Origin: Clytia hemisphaerica
Taxonomy: Eukaryota; Cnidaria; Hydrozoa; Leptothecata; Clytiidae
Length of the DNA stretch: 64,000 nucleotides
Assembly (NCBI GenBank): GCA_902728285.1
Contig: CACVBU010000196.1
Span: 374,769-438,768 of the forward strand
Reading direction: 5' to 3'
Both the position numbers and the translations under genes were made by a program. Each line of letters opens with the position of its first letter. Within the stretch, counting starts at the first letter, position 1. Shown piece by piece: positions 45,514 to 56,590 of this stretch. A model generated the notes under the pieces. That model saw only the letters and a program-made list of their open reading frames with translations, searched no databases and was not told where the DNA came from.

Positions 45514-46564
45514 GTTTGGATGGGATTGTTCTCTTAAAGATTGTCTTGAAACAAATGGTCCAATTTGATAATTCACATTGCATGTAGACTAGAGTCTACT
45601 TCTGGCTGAACTTTGCTTTTGGATGATTTTTGATGACGCTGTGTTCAGTGATGAAGTAGACGTAGACTAGGAGCATTTGACGAGGTTGTCATTTTGAAAA
45701 AGAATGTTTAAAATCCAAATAACAAAAAAACTACTTGGAGTTGAACCATATAATCAAAAATGAGAAACAAAAATCAATAACAGATCCCTTATTCTCAAAT
45801 AAAAATATTGCTTCATACTGTTTTTATCTTCCAAAAACAACTAAAATCTGGCGGACTGTAAAACAGTCCGCCTAAGCAAAAGCATATTACCATATACTAC
45901 AGGGCCACTTAATCGCGCCTTCCAGTCTATCAAAAAGCTTTAAGTGAACCCCGGGCTACATTGCATGCAAAGGTGACAATTAAAAGGCCGCTCGTTTGAC
46001 AATTTTTCAAGGGATAATCCAGTTTTGGGGAATATTCAGAAGTACACCCCCAGGCAATCAGACATCCCTTTTTCTTTATTAGGCATTCAAATTACATTTT
46101 AGTCTTTTAACAAGTCTCTTGTTACGTTTGTCGAATTGCATTATTTTCATCAATGACTTTTGTGATGAAAGAAAGAAGAAGTGAAAATTATACGCAACAA
46201 TACCCTCTTCCGAATTTACGTATTTCATTAAGCCTTCTTAAAGTAGCTTTTGACAAACACATAGGAACTAAATGTCCGGAAGCTTTTTCCTTTCTTCATA
46301 CTTGCTGCCTCTATTACGTACTGTTATGCAAAAATGTCGATGATTGACAGCTCAAAGGGACCTCAAAATCTTTAGCACAAAGATAGCGCATAAATTAACA
46401 CAAACTATTGTCTGTTAATTAATCTAATGAAGATGGAATGAATTAATGATTTTGATTAAATGTAAGAAAACAATAGAAAGAATCTTTCTTCTGTTCAAAA
46501 CATTATATTGTATACATAATTATAATTAGGAGTAATTAGAGAGGTCATTATGTAGGCGGCTAAT
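45514..46564. other. Intergenic stretch upstream of the bZIP gene
   Basis: Holds the 45590-45680 relative of the 37.4-kb duplication and the 45850 stem-loop. The rest, including the frame at 46153-46347, is unrecognised. Confidence 0.4.
45850..45872. repeat. Perfect stem-loop GGCGGACTG-TAAAA-CAGTCCGCC
   Basis: A 9-bp perfect stem with a 5-base loop in AT-rich intergenic DNA. It resembles the bacterial terminator shape by chance; the context is eukaryotic. Confidence 0.7.
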
Positions 46565-46604
46565 GGACGTCATCAAGGACTTAATGACTCGAGAAGTATA
46601 AATA
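46565..46604 (+). promoter_or_regulatory. Core promoter of the bZIP gene: CRE-like site and TATA box
   Basis: A TATA box (TATAAATA) lies at 46597-46604, about 140 bases before the start codon, leaving room for a 5' leader of about 110 bases. Just upstream are a CRE-like GACGTCAT at about 46566-46573, an AP-1-like TGACTCG near 46585, and TTATGTAG at 46548-46555, one base from the PAR-bZIP consensus TTATGTAA. The sites are read directly; binding and autoregulation are inference. Confidence 0.6.
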
Positions 46605-46740
46605 CCAGTTGCAGAAGGTGGAAGTAGATCAGAGTCATCATTTACAATACAAAACAGCAGGACCTGTTTTATAAAGATTACTAATAAACCTTTCTATTGT
46701 TATTTTATCTCATATTTTGCTTGGTACCTCACGACACACA

Positions 46741-48566
46741 ATGCGTCAAGTTTTCGAGATGAACAACTCCTTGAATTCAGAATTTTCTGGATTTTGTAAG
46801 TATTCAATTTCTTTCTTCTGTTTTAGAATTTTTCATTATACTCAATTTTTTCTCAAGCTTCACTTTAGCTTCTACACTATTTTTATTTTGTAAGAACAAT
46901 TTTTATAAGAAGAACTGACAGGCCCAAAATCGCCAAAAACAAGAACAATTTAAGACCAATGTAACAATTTCAGGCAATTAAGGGGTCAAAGTAGTAATAA
47001 TTAGGTATAAATCCTAAAACACCTCAAGATAACCCTATAAATAGTCGAATCTAATTTTCGAATCTACTGGGAAATCTGCATGGGAGGCTTCAGATTATTT
47101 TCAAGCAAAATTAATATTTTCTTTATGAATTCTAACTTTTTTTATTTAAATAGCTATATTCCTTTTTTTCTATCAGTTTCATACTGTCTTCTGTCCACAG
47201 AAATTTTAGGATCGGAAACTTCAAGACCCAGCATTTAGACTTCCTTATGTTCGAAATTTCTAAAGCATCCATAAGCCAAAAAAATCAATCAGGAGGCGGT
47301 GGCAATTTAATGTAATTTAAATGGCATCTAATGCTCTTTTATATTTAGCGACAAACAATTAACCCCAAACTTTAAAAAATGACAGAAATAGGGAATTCTT
47401 ACCGTTTTCAAGAAATTTAATTGTCTTTAAGAAATTAATGGTTAGTTTGGGATCGTTAACGTTACACAAGCTAACGGAAACATTAACGACCTTTCCATCA
47501 ATAAAGACACCCTTTAAAAAATGTTTAAACAAAACATCTTAAAAGATTTATGGCAATTCAGAATAAATGTACAAATTTTCTTTCAAACAAGTCCATCTCT
47601 TATTTTAATGACCTTAATAAATTTGCTCGTTCTTCCACCTACACAGATAGCCGTAAAAACCAATCAGTAATTTGCATTACACAACCGCCCACACGTCGAC
47701 CTCGTTTTCATGTGATTTGTTCTGCTCAAATTGATTTCATTTTCTTTAGATACTCTTTAGGGTTTTTTAGTGAACCATTGATTGATAAATAATTTCTTTT
47801 TTTTTCAGCTTTCTACGGTGAACAAACTTCTAACCAAGATTTCTATTCGAACGAACGTTACAATTTCCAACAAGCCAGTCCCGAATACGTGAACCCGATG
47901 ACGTCACAACAACGTAATTACACTCAAATGAATGATGTCAGTCACGCACATACGCAAGTCAATCAAGTGTTGGACAACTTGGATTGTGAGAAACGACAAA
48001 TGATGCATGCGTACGAACAACAAGTCAAAATGGAGTTCGAAGATTGTTCTAATCAATACAACAACACGCACCAAATGGACTACCAATCACATATGTCTCA
48101 ATCATTACCTGATATCAGATCAACTTATCATCATTTATCCCCGAACGCGTACGCGACGAACTATCAGCGAACGAAAAGTTTATCTCATCCTCCATCACCC
48201 TCCAATTTCGATTCCTGCTCATCAGATGGTGGAGAATCTCCAAAAATCACCAAGAAATCATCTTCCACCTCATCACCGCCCGCTAACAACAAGAAAGACT
48301 CCTCGCGGCCGCGCATGTATAAATTCAATCCAAAACCGTTGACGTTAAATCCATCAATGAAGCGTAACCAAACACCAACAGACAACAAAGATGGCGAATA
48401 TTGGGACAAACGTAAGAAAAATAACGAAGCATCGCGCAGATCTCGATTAGCCAGGCGTCTTAAAGAATGCATGGTCATGGAAGAAATGAAAAAGTTAAAG
48501 AAAGAAAATGAAGAACTGAAAGCTGAATTGAGTAAAATGCAGAACGCTGCAATTTGCCGAATGTGA
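46741..48566 (+). CDS. PAR/CES-2-like bZIP transcription factor, two exons
   Basis: Nuclear DNA-binding regulator of the HLF/TEF/DBP/CES-2 kind. Exon 1 is 46741-46795 and exon 2 is 47809-48566, with a GTAAGT donor and a polypyrimidine-CAG acceptor; together they give 270 residues plus stop. The first 180 residues are Asn/Gln/Ser-rich and without a recognised domain. A serine-rich stretch lies at about 155-185. The bZIP starts at Tyr216: YWDKRKKNNEASRRSR is the basic region with the family's YW-x-KRKKNN lead-in, followed by LARRLKE. The heptad positions are Val241, Leu248, Leu255 and Met262, so the zipper is short, and the protein ends only eight residues later. Odd point: PAR proteins usually have Asp where this one has Leu in LARR. 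The family assignment rests on the basic region alone, so an NFIL3- or C/EBP-like naming remains possible. Confidence 0.88.
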
Positions 48567-48684
48567 ATGAACTTCTTGGTTTGGAGGTATAATCTGCCAT
48601 AAACTCTTTAAGAAATACCATTGACTTACTTTTAGCCATTGATTGGCTCACTAGATCTGTGATTTTTTCAATATAAAAATTTTG

Positions 48685-49005
48685 ACACCCCCTTCTCACA
48701 GACCCACTGGGAACCCTTCCCACTGGAAAAATCGGCCAAAATATCTTCCCCGGGGGAAAGTTATCTTCAAATTTCTGTCCCCACTATTTCTGTCCCCACT
48801 GAAAATAATCAAATAAACCGATCCTCGCTGAAAAATATTATGCTATTTTTCCCATTCCCACTGAATTTTCTGACTTGAAAACAAAAAAGAATTGAAATCC
48901 CTAGCCATAAAAACTATGGGAATATCAATCCCCATCCTGCGTCAGTCCATTATTTTTATCCGCACTGGCTGAAAAATATTCTACCGGGTCTGTGAGAAGG
49001 GGTGT
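48685..49005. mobile_element. ACACCCCTTCTCACAGACCC foldback just after the bZIP stop codon
   Basis: ACACCCCCTTCTCACAGACC at the left and GGGTCTGTGAGAAGGGGTGT at the right, 321 bp. It starts 119 bp after the stop codon, so it may lie in the 3' untranslated region; an AAATAAA is inside it at about 48809. Confidence 0.8.
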
Positions 49006-49806
49006 ATTTTGATATTAATTTTCCTTAGTAATATTCTGAAATTTTTGTCGATGACAGAAAGGAGCAGTTGATTTGCTTTTTCGTCATCTCTAGTTTGTAA
49101 ATAAATAGAAAGCGATATATTTATGTTAAGATTTTGTAAAGTAAAGTAAGAATTTTTTTGGCAGGCTTCAAAATGATTTGTGTAAATAGAATTTTTCTTT
49201 GAAAATTTAATTTTAAAACCGTAAAAGAGACAGGTGATCATTTTCCGAGCGGTTTTCGCAAAAAATCAATCAATCCACTGCAAAATAATTTTTTTTCCAA
49301 ACTTTTTGTGATTTTAATGTCCCATCTTCGATATTTTGACAGGTATCTCGCTAAGGTTTCTAATCTCAGGTAGTAATTTCAGCAGTACACTTTTCTTTTA
49401 AGAACAATTTTATAAGAACACTAATGATGCTCAAAATTGCCAAAAAATAAGAAAAATTTAAGAACAATGTTGAGCCTGGAATTACTCAAACTCAAGCAAT
49501 TTATAGGGTTAAAGTAGTAAAAGGGGAGTACTTGCCCTTGCAGGTGATGTTCTGCTGAGGTTCGAAAAGTGGACCCTACGTGAGACTCGTTTTTGGAAGT
49601 TTTGCCAAAAATTTGCAAAAAAAGGTGAAAAGAAATTGAAAAAAAAATTTTTAACACTTTTTTCCAAATTCCCCAAAATACCCTACAACGAACTGATTTT
49701 TCTACTTTGGTGTTTTTACGACCCAAACTTGATTTTCCGTTTTGAAATTACATCACCTTAGGATTTCAATGACGGGAAGTAAATTCAAAAATCAAATTTT
49801 AAGCTA

Positions 49807-51039
49807 CAGCACCCGACCCCGAGAATGTAGGTGAAATTTGAATCAGACCTGAGAGATGTAGATTTGCATTTAAAAAAATATTGAATGTTTTAAACGAAAT
49901 TTTGAACTCCCAAAATCCTTTCCCAGGGGTTAGTTTCATTACTTTTGATAGATAGGCTAATTTTTTTGGTCCTTGAAGTTGACTCCCATTTTCGTTATAA
50001 CCCCCAGAATGTAGGTATTTTTTCGATTGAATTAATTATAACAGGAAATTTTAGAAATATTTTATGCCAAAACAATATTCTAAAGAGCTTTTGTTATTCT
50101 GAAAATTGGATTTTTTCGCTTTTTAACCCCCAGAATGTAGGTGAAAAGATTCGGTTGTTGAGAGCGAAATTTCAGTATTCATCAGAAATTTTTGTTCTCT
50201 AAGTGAAATTCATACTTTAGAAATATACTCTGACAAAAAATTAACAAAGATATTAATTTTATCGTGCTACACATGATGAAAAGTAAAGAACGGACGAAAA
50301 GATGAGACGAAAGTTGTTTTCTTTGATAGGTGAAGATTCTGTGTCAAAATATATGAATAATGTAACAACACCCCTGCCTCACAGCCCCGGTGGAACTTTT
50401 CCCACATCAGGTCAAAAAATTTCTACTAAATTCCCAATGGGAATAAAAATTATGTTGTTCCAAACTTAGGCAAATTTTCTGATTGGGCTGAGGTCCCAGC
50501 GGGTCTGGGACACGTCATAAAAGCTTAAAATGCCAACATTAATCATCTCTCAGGTAATACTTTCATGTTATTAAAGTACAACAAAAAAGTTTTATATAAT
50601 TTGACAGACTTTTTATGTCGGGTTATGAAAGCCCCTAAATTGTAGGTCAACTAACCCCAAAAGGTAGGTCTAACATTTTCGTTAAAATATCTAACTTAGA
50701 ACAGTAAATATTGAAATGGACTATTTTCCACATTTCCTTAGTTCATTAGGAATAAGAAAATACCCTATCATCATAACTTAATTCCAATAGATTTCGATTT
50801 AGAGAGGATTTATTTAAGAAATGTCTCAATTCGAGTAGTATCAAATCAACTTCGATTCAGATTTTCGCCTGAAAAAAATCAATTCAAGTTAAAATTTTAT
50901 CTCTAGAAATAACCAGTAATATGTAACAGTATCCTCTGAAACAACTTTTTATGAAGTTGAACTATCGTTAGGGCTACCATGCTAAAAAATGAGAAACCTA
51001 CATTCTCGGGGTTTACTACATTCTCGGGGTCAGGTGCTG
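49807..51039 (+). mobile_element. Tc1/mariner-like non-autonomous element, 1233 bp, complete
   Basis: Inverted ends CAGCACCYGACCCCGAGAAT, flanked by TA on both sides (49805-49806 and 51040-51041). The word AACCCCNAGAATGTAGGT recurs inside at about 49820, 50005 and 50128, with weaker forms near 50630 and 50655 and inverted forms at the right end. The middle (50365-50520) resembles the foldback family found at 48685-49005. An inverted relative occupies 1-915. Confidence 0.75.
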
Positions 51040-52784
51040 TATGTACGTTTCCGTGGTTGGTAGTGTTTTGCAAAGCCAGTTAACAATCCAACTTCAAAAG
51101 GAGAACATGAATTTCTACCAAATTAGAACCTTTTTTTCACAAAATCTCTTATCCAATTTTTCCGTAAAATACATTTTTAAAGGGTGCACAATGTTAACGG
51201 TATTTTATGTACAGTCCAGTCCTCTACAAGGTAATAATTATTGGACCAATTTTCAAATTAAACGACCAACCAAAATTGAAAACCAACTGTTGACGTCAGT
51301 TCAAATGGAGGGTATTTTACTTCGCATTATTTTATATTGACCTCCCCATTAAACAATTTTCATTCTTTATAATTTCCTTTCAGCCAAAACAATGGTCGCA
51401 GTGTTTTAAAATCGATGTAAAACCACACACCACACCGATAAAGATTTCGTAGGTGTAATATGGCACCAGACAAACGATCCAGGTTGGAAATTCAAGGATA
51501 GACCTATTTCCACAAGGATGTCTCCGAAATAATCGAATACTTTCCAGCAAATAACATCTAGGTCACGGCATACTTCATTGGAATAAAATTTCGCGGCGAA
51601 TTAATTTTCACGGATTTGGGTGTCATCCACGAAATCAAAATTTAATCTCAAATGGATATTTTGAACTTTTAGGGGGGGAAATCATCCTAAAATATTCTTA
51701 TAATATAATCCTAGGTAAGGATTTGACTAAGCCTTATTCTAGCATGTTATAGCAAAGAGCATGAGAAAAGACATTGCATTTTTTTGAAAGTTTTTAGCAT
51801 TGCTGGAGGATATTTGGCAACTTCCAGGTAAAATGCTCTTAAAATCAACATTCTTTAGGTTCAGTTGCCAAATCCCATGATGGTGTTATTCTTAGCATAT
51901 TCTTAATTTTTTGGTCTATTGCAGCATGAATATCCTTATAAAGTATATTCTTTTAAAAAAACGTGTAGGGCCTAAAAACTGGAGCTGTCTATTGTGTAGA
52001 CTAGAAGCAGTTTTGACCTTAAAAACCCTTGAAACCAAAAACTAGTAAAATAGTCTATTTTACATTAACAAATTCCGTCAATTTGCGCATAGTGTCAACA
52101 ACAACATTGCTTAGACTAGTCTTATTAGGACTCTAGGTCAAAGAACAAACCATTCAATCTCACCAGCTCACACAAATGAAAACCCTTGCACAAATTGTCG
52201 ACCACTTTCCATTCGAGTTCACAATTAAGATGACCATTTGATGGAGGAAGAATTCACAGTAAACAACACTCACTTCCGTGGCGCATTTTGCTTCGAATTT
52301 AGAAGACACGTCGATATTCTTGATTCAATGGCCGAATAAAGCGACCTGTTATTTTAGGTGTTTTGATTCTTGCACCCAGAGCTACTTGCACCACCACTTG
52401 AAAATTTAACTATCCCTTTCTAATCTTATCTGAAAACACACAAACAATAAAATGTATTTCAAAACCTCATTATAAATAAATTTATGCAAAACTATAGTAA
52501 AAAAGCCTCCTAATTTGGAAAAAACATTAGTTACTTGGTCATGCTTTGTTTTTTCTCGAAAAAGAGACTGGGTCTAGTGGTATGTATTTGTTATGTGCTC
52601 AAGCAAAGATAAAGGTGGAGTCTGCCGTCCGAATATGAGAAAGTATAATTTTTCGTGCATGTGAAAAAAGCTTTAGCAGCAAAATTCCAGTCTATCAGAA
52701 ATAAGTTATTCTTTGAAAACAATGGAATTTTGATTCAACTTTCACATTCCTATTTGAAGAAGGGATGCAACGCATAGAGCTCGG
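51040..52784. other. Intergenic stretch with element fragments
   Basis: 51575-51625 is a solitary TTTCGCGG-type arm. 51667-51966 ends in the ACACG-T(n) right terminus (TTAAAAAAACGTGT) with ATATTCTTA words. 51980-52590 shares pieces with 37.4-37.7 kb. No gene seen. Confidence 0.45.
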
Positions 52785-53325
52785 TAATGCATGTCCCAGA
52801 ATCGCATTAATTTTTCGCCCCCAGTTCCAGACCCTAAACCATAACAAACTATATATATCTGGATACGTATTTGGATGTAGAATATCGTATTCGGTGTAAC
52901 TTAATTTTTTTCTCAGTATTATTAGAGATTTAAGAAAACCTGATTATGACGTCATGATTGATGATGTCATAAATACAAAAAGTGGAATATCTCGAGAAAT
53001 ATAAATCAAAACTTTATGAAATTGGGGCCAGTGATTAAGTACATTGAGATGTTTCAAAGATTTTTTAAAGTATTTCCCAAAATTAATGACGTCAGCAGAA
53101 ATTGCAAGAATTCGAATTTTTGCGATAAAAATATGACATCAGCAAATTAAAATTATAACGTCATAAATAATGACGTCATAATCACGTTTTCTTAAAAAAA
53201 ACTCTTCTGCTGAGAAAAAGATTAAGTTACACTAAATTTGATATTCTACATCCAAATATGCTTCCAAAAATGTATAATTTGTTATGGTTTAAGAGCTGGA
53301 GTAGAAGAAATTGGGAGATGCATTA
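52785..53325. mobile_element. Foldback element with about 165-bp arms and CRE (TGACGTCA) words
   Basis: Outer ends TAATGCATSTCCCA; the arms pair through AAACCATAACAAA, TATTTGGATGTAGAATATC, GTGTAACTTAAT and CTGAGAAAAA. Perfect TGACGTCA sites lie at 52947, 53087 and 53171, with near-matches (TGATGTCA, TGACATCA, AACGTCAT) between. Confidence 0.75.
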
Positions 53326-53451
53326 AGTTACCCGAGAGTAGATCATGATTATGCCTCTGAAGGGATGATCTTCCATTTCGGGCTCTGGGTCTGTAAAAAG
53401 GTCATTAAAAAGAAATGGAGTTGAAATGGATGCTTACCACAGGAAAAAATT

Positions 53452-54309
53452 TTCGATTTCCAAGGTTGGAAATTTCAAGTTTTCTTAGATGGAAAAAAGA
53501 TAAAATCCAATGAAAAATCCAACCTGGAAATGTGGGACATTCTCCAAGGTTGGGAATTTTGCATTTTCCATGGCTTGGAATTTTTAAAAATCCAGGTTGA
53601 AAAAAGCCAAAAATCCAAATTTAACAAGGTTGGAATTTTTTAAATTTCAGTTGGAAAAAAGCCAAAATCCAAATTTAACAAGGTTGGAATTTTCAAAAAT
53701 CCAGGTGGAAAAAAGCCAAAATCGTAACCAAACAAGGTTGGAATTTTTTGAAAATCTAGGTTGAAAAAAGCCAAAATCCAAAAAGTGATAGCAGAGATGT
53801 GGAAAAAGAGATCTTAAACAAGGATTTTGTTTTAGTGAACAGTCACTATATACATTAAAAGAGTTTTGAGCGAAAAATCGCTTGTGGTTTTCTCAAAGGA
53901 CAAGCGCAGAAAATGGTTACAAAAATGTAATTTCCACATGGATTTTTAACGTTTTCCAAACTGTTTGGGAGAAACAAAAATTTCCGACCCAAAAAGTCTA
54001 GTTTTTCAACCCGAGGTATCAAATTTACATTCACATCGATTTTTGACCTTTTTTTCAATTCCCAAACTGTTTGGAACATAAAAATTTCCCACCCAAAAAG
54101 TCATGTTTTCCAACCAGCCTTGGAAGATTGTCATTTCTACATGGGTTTTTTTCACTTGATTTTTCAAGGGCATTGGTTTATTCTACAAAACCTATGGGTA
54201 ATTTACGTTTTCCAAATCAGCTTAAGGTAATCGCCCAATTTTCAACCTTCAATTATAAAACCAAAATTTCCAACCCAAAAATATTGAATTTCCAACCTTG
54301 GAAATCGAA
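53452..54309. mobile_element. Word-array element, GGTTGGAA words
   Basis: TTCGATTTCCAAGGTTGGAA and its complement at the ends. GGTTGGAA words fill the left half and TTCCAACC words the right half, so the arrays are themselves inverted. Some open frames cross it but none looks real. Confidence 0.75.
53571..53786 (+). repeat. Four tandem 54-bp units in the GGTTGGAA element
   Basis: Each unit carries AAGGTTGGAATTTT, then AAAATCCAGGT and GAAAAAAGCCAAAATCC. Unit starts recur at exactly 54-base spacing near 53571, 53625, 53679 and 53733. Confidence 0.75.
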
Positions 54310-56237
54310 ATTCTTTTCTTGTATACATCAATGCAGAAAATTAATTGGCAAAGGTTAATGTATTTCATCTATACAGTGTGGAAAAACCTAGTACTTAAAC
54401 CACTAATTACCCTTAAATTTATTGTTAATTAGTTTTCAGGCCTTGATATATTGAACATCCCCTTATCGAAAGGTTAGGTTCCTGCGGTTTAGTCAAAAAG
54501 CATTGCCGACGCTTGAAAAAAATCACCGATAGGGATTCGATAAGCGATAAGGATTGAATGTTATTATTCTTGTTATTCGAGGATTGGATTATAGTAAAAA
54601 GGGGTCCATTCTCTGGTGTCGACTTAGACCGCTTCAAAGTTCTTTTAAGAATAGAGATGATAGATAGTACAGTACAGTAGAATAATTAATTCCCTTTGAT
54701 TTTCCATGCCACAAATTAAATACCCAACTAACGCTCAATAACCTCAAAATCAATATATCCCAATTTGTTTTGGTTTGGCTAGAGAAAACATTTAATGTGA
54801 CAGTAGACGTTTCAATATTTGAAGATCTTTGAAGAATCATTACATGCAATGGACTGAGAAATCTTCTTGCTTGTCTGGTATAGAAAGAATCAACAATTTA
54901 TTAGATTTTTATTTGTTAAAATTTTCTCAAAGAAATCTATAATGGATCTATTTTACAAATTAGATTCTTAAATACAAATTATGCACTGAAAACCACTATC
55001 ATCGAGAAGCTGGAGACTTTTTTACCCTATGTGTAACCTCTCCTCTAGAAATACTAGCCAGAGTATGTATAGAGCTTCTCCTGTGACGGAGATGGTTAGT
55101 TTTATTTTTGCCTAGACCCTAGATGACTGAGGACGACGGTAAACCAGCATTTTTATCATCGAAGCTGCGGTTTGTTCAAAATATCTTCAAAAAGGCAGAT
55201 ACATAAGATTAAATCTAAGACAGTGGACCGCATTTGTATACGACTATAAAAGTTTTTACTGTTTTGAAAGAAAAAACTAAAAGCTAATTAGTAGTAAATG
55301 AGTAGTAAATATTACAAAAATACTCCATATCAATTTCCCCTTACATAATACTAGAAAATAGTGGAACAACTGAACTATCCTAGCTGGTGTAGACATTTGT
55401 GCATATGAGGTACATGGTGTGCTACTGGGCTTAAAAAGTTCACAAAGTTAAACGTTAGTCCGTCATAAGGTGCTTTTTTGCGAAATTTTAAGAAAGAAAA
55501 GTAAAAAGTTTTCCGAAAATTTAGAAATCTCAGTCCAATTAAGAGCCGGTTTTGTTGGCAAATTTTGGTTAAAAATCTTGAGAAAACTAGCAGCGTGTAG
55601 AGCCTGTTTTTCAAACTGAACTGACAAACCCCTGTTGTAATCGTAGCACCCCCTCTTCCCACGGAGCTACCAAAATAAATAAATTCTACCTCAAAAGAAA
55701 TAAATTGTTAAATAAAACAATGAATAAATTGTGTCAAATTTACATGATGTTATTGGTAAACTAAACAATAAAATGAAAATGAAGTGCCTTAAAAATAAAA
55801 AATTAACAAAATGTGAAATATGTAATAGAAGATAAGGTAAGTGAAAGTGAAATTAAATATTAACATAGAAAAAAAAGAGCATCTATGAACCATCTATCTG
55901 CTGAAAGCGTCCTCCTTCAAGAGTTCTTTCAAAAGTGTGGAAATGATATCAATACTTAAGCTATTTCTAAAATGACTAATTACTTAAAACTATGAAATTT
56001 CAATGAATTTAATAAATCTTAATGAAAATTTATCATAAATTAAAAAAAATTCAAGACTTTAAAAATGAATGCTTTGAAAAAATTATTCGAAAAATTAAAA
56101 AATCATCTTACTACAATCAGTATCTAGAACTCAGTCTTAATTAAAACCTTAAAAATAAATAAGTAAAATTAACAAAAATACAAACTTCATGTTGAAGTCT
56201 GGGAATGGATTTGTACAGATAGAGCATAAGGTTAGGT
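54310..56237. other. Intergenic stretch, nothing recognised
   Basis: Very AT-rich, especially 55680-56160. No coding or paired-repeat signal that I can support. Confidence 0.4.
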
Positions 56238-56590
56238 ACACGCTTTTTTTCATAATAATGGCGTAAATTCATTTCATCATGGATATCCTTGACTTTTTTT
56301 GGGAAAATCATCCTAAAATATTCTTACAGCATTCCTAGGTTAGGATCCTAATTCAGACTAGATTTAATATTCAGTACATACGTCTCAAACATAAAATGGC
56401 ATTTTCGTGAAAAGAGTGAGCCTTACTTAGGGGTAGTTGACAATTTTTAATTGAAAATGCTCTAAAAGTGGTATTTTTAGCTTGAATAGCAAAATTCAAT
56501 GATGGTGACATTCTTAGCATTATTGTTAATTTTTTGGCCATTTTCATCATGGGCATTCTTATAAAGTGTATTCTTATTAAAAAAGCGTGT
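56238..56590. mobile_element. ACACGC-T(n) family element, ATTCTTA words
   Basis: ACACGCTTTTTTTCATAATA at the left; TTCTTATTAAAAAAGCGTGT at the right. Its words read TATTCTTA and CATTCTTA; TCATCCTAAAATATTCTTA and CCTAGGTTAGGAT are shared with 51670-51730. Confidence 0.7.

Noticed and set aside
45850-45872. GC stem-loop as a bacterial-type terminator
   Set aside because: No U-tract, eukaryotic context, no gene ending there.
47550-47792. 80-residue frame before bZIP exon 2
   Set aside because: Lies wholly in the bZIP intron; a CAG acceptor after it joins exon 1 in frame without it.
48007-48478. Frames overlapping bZIP exon 2 on both strands
   Set aside because: Shadows of the bZIP coding sequence in other frames.
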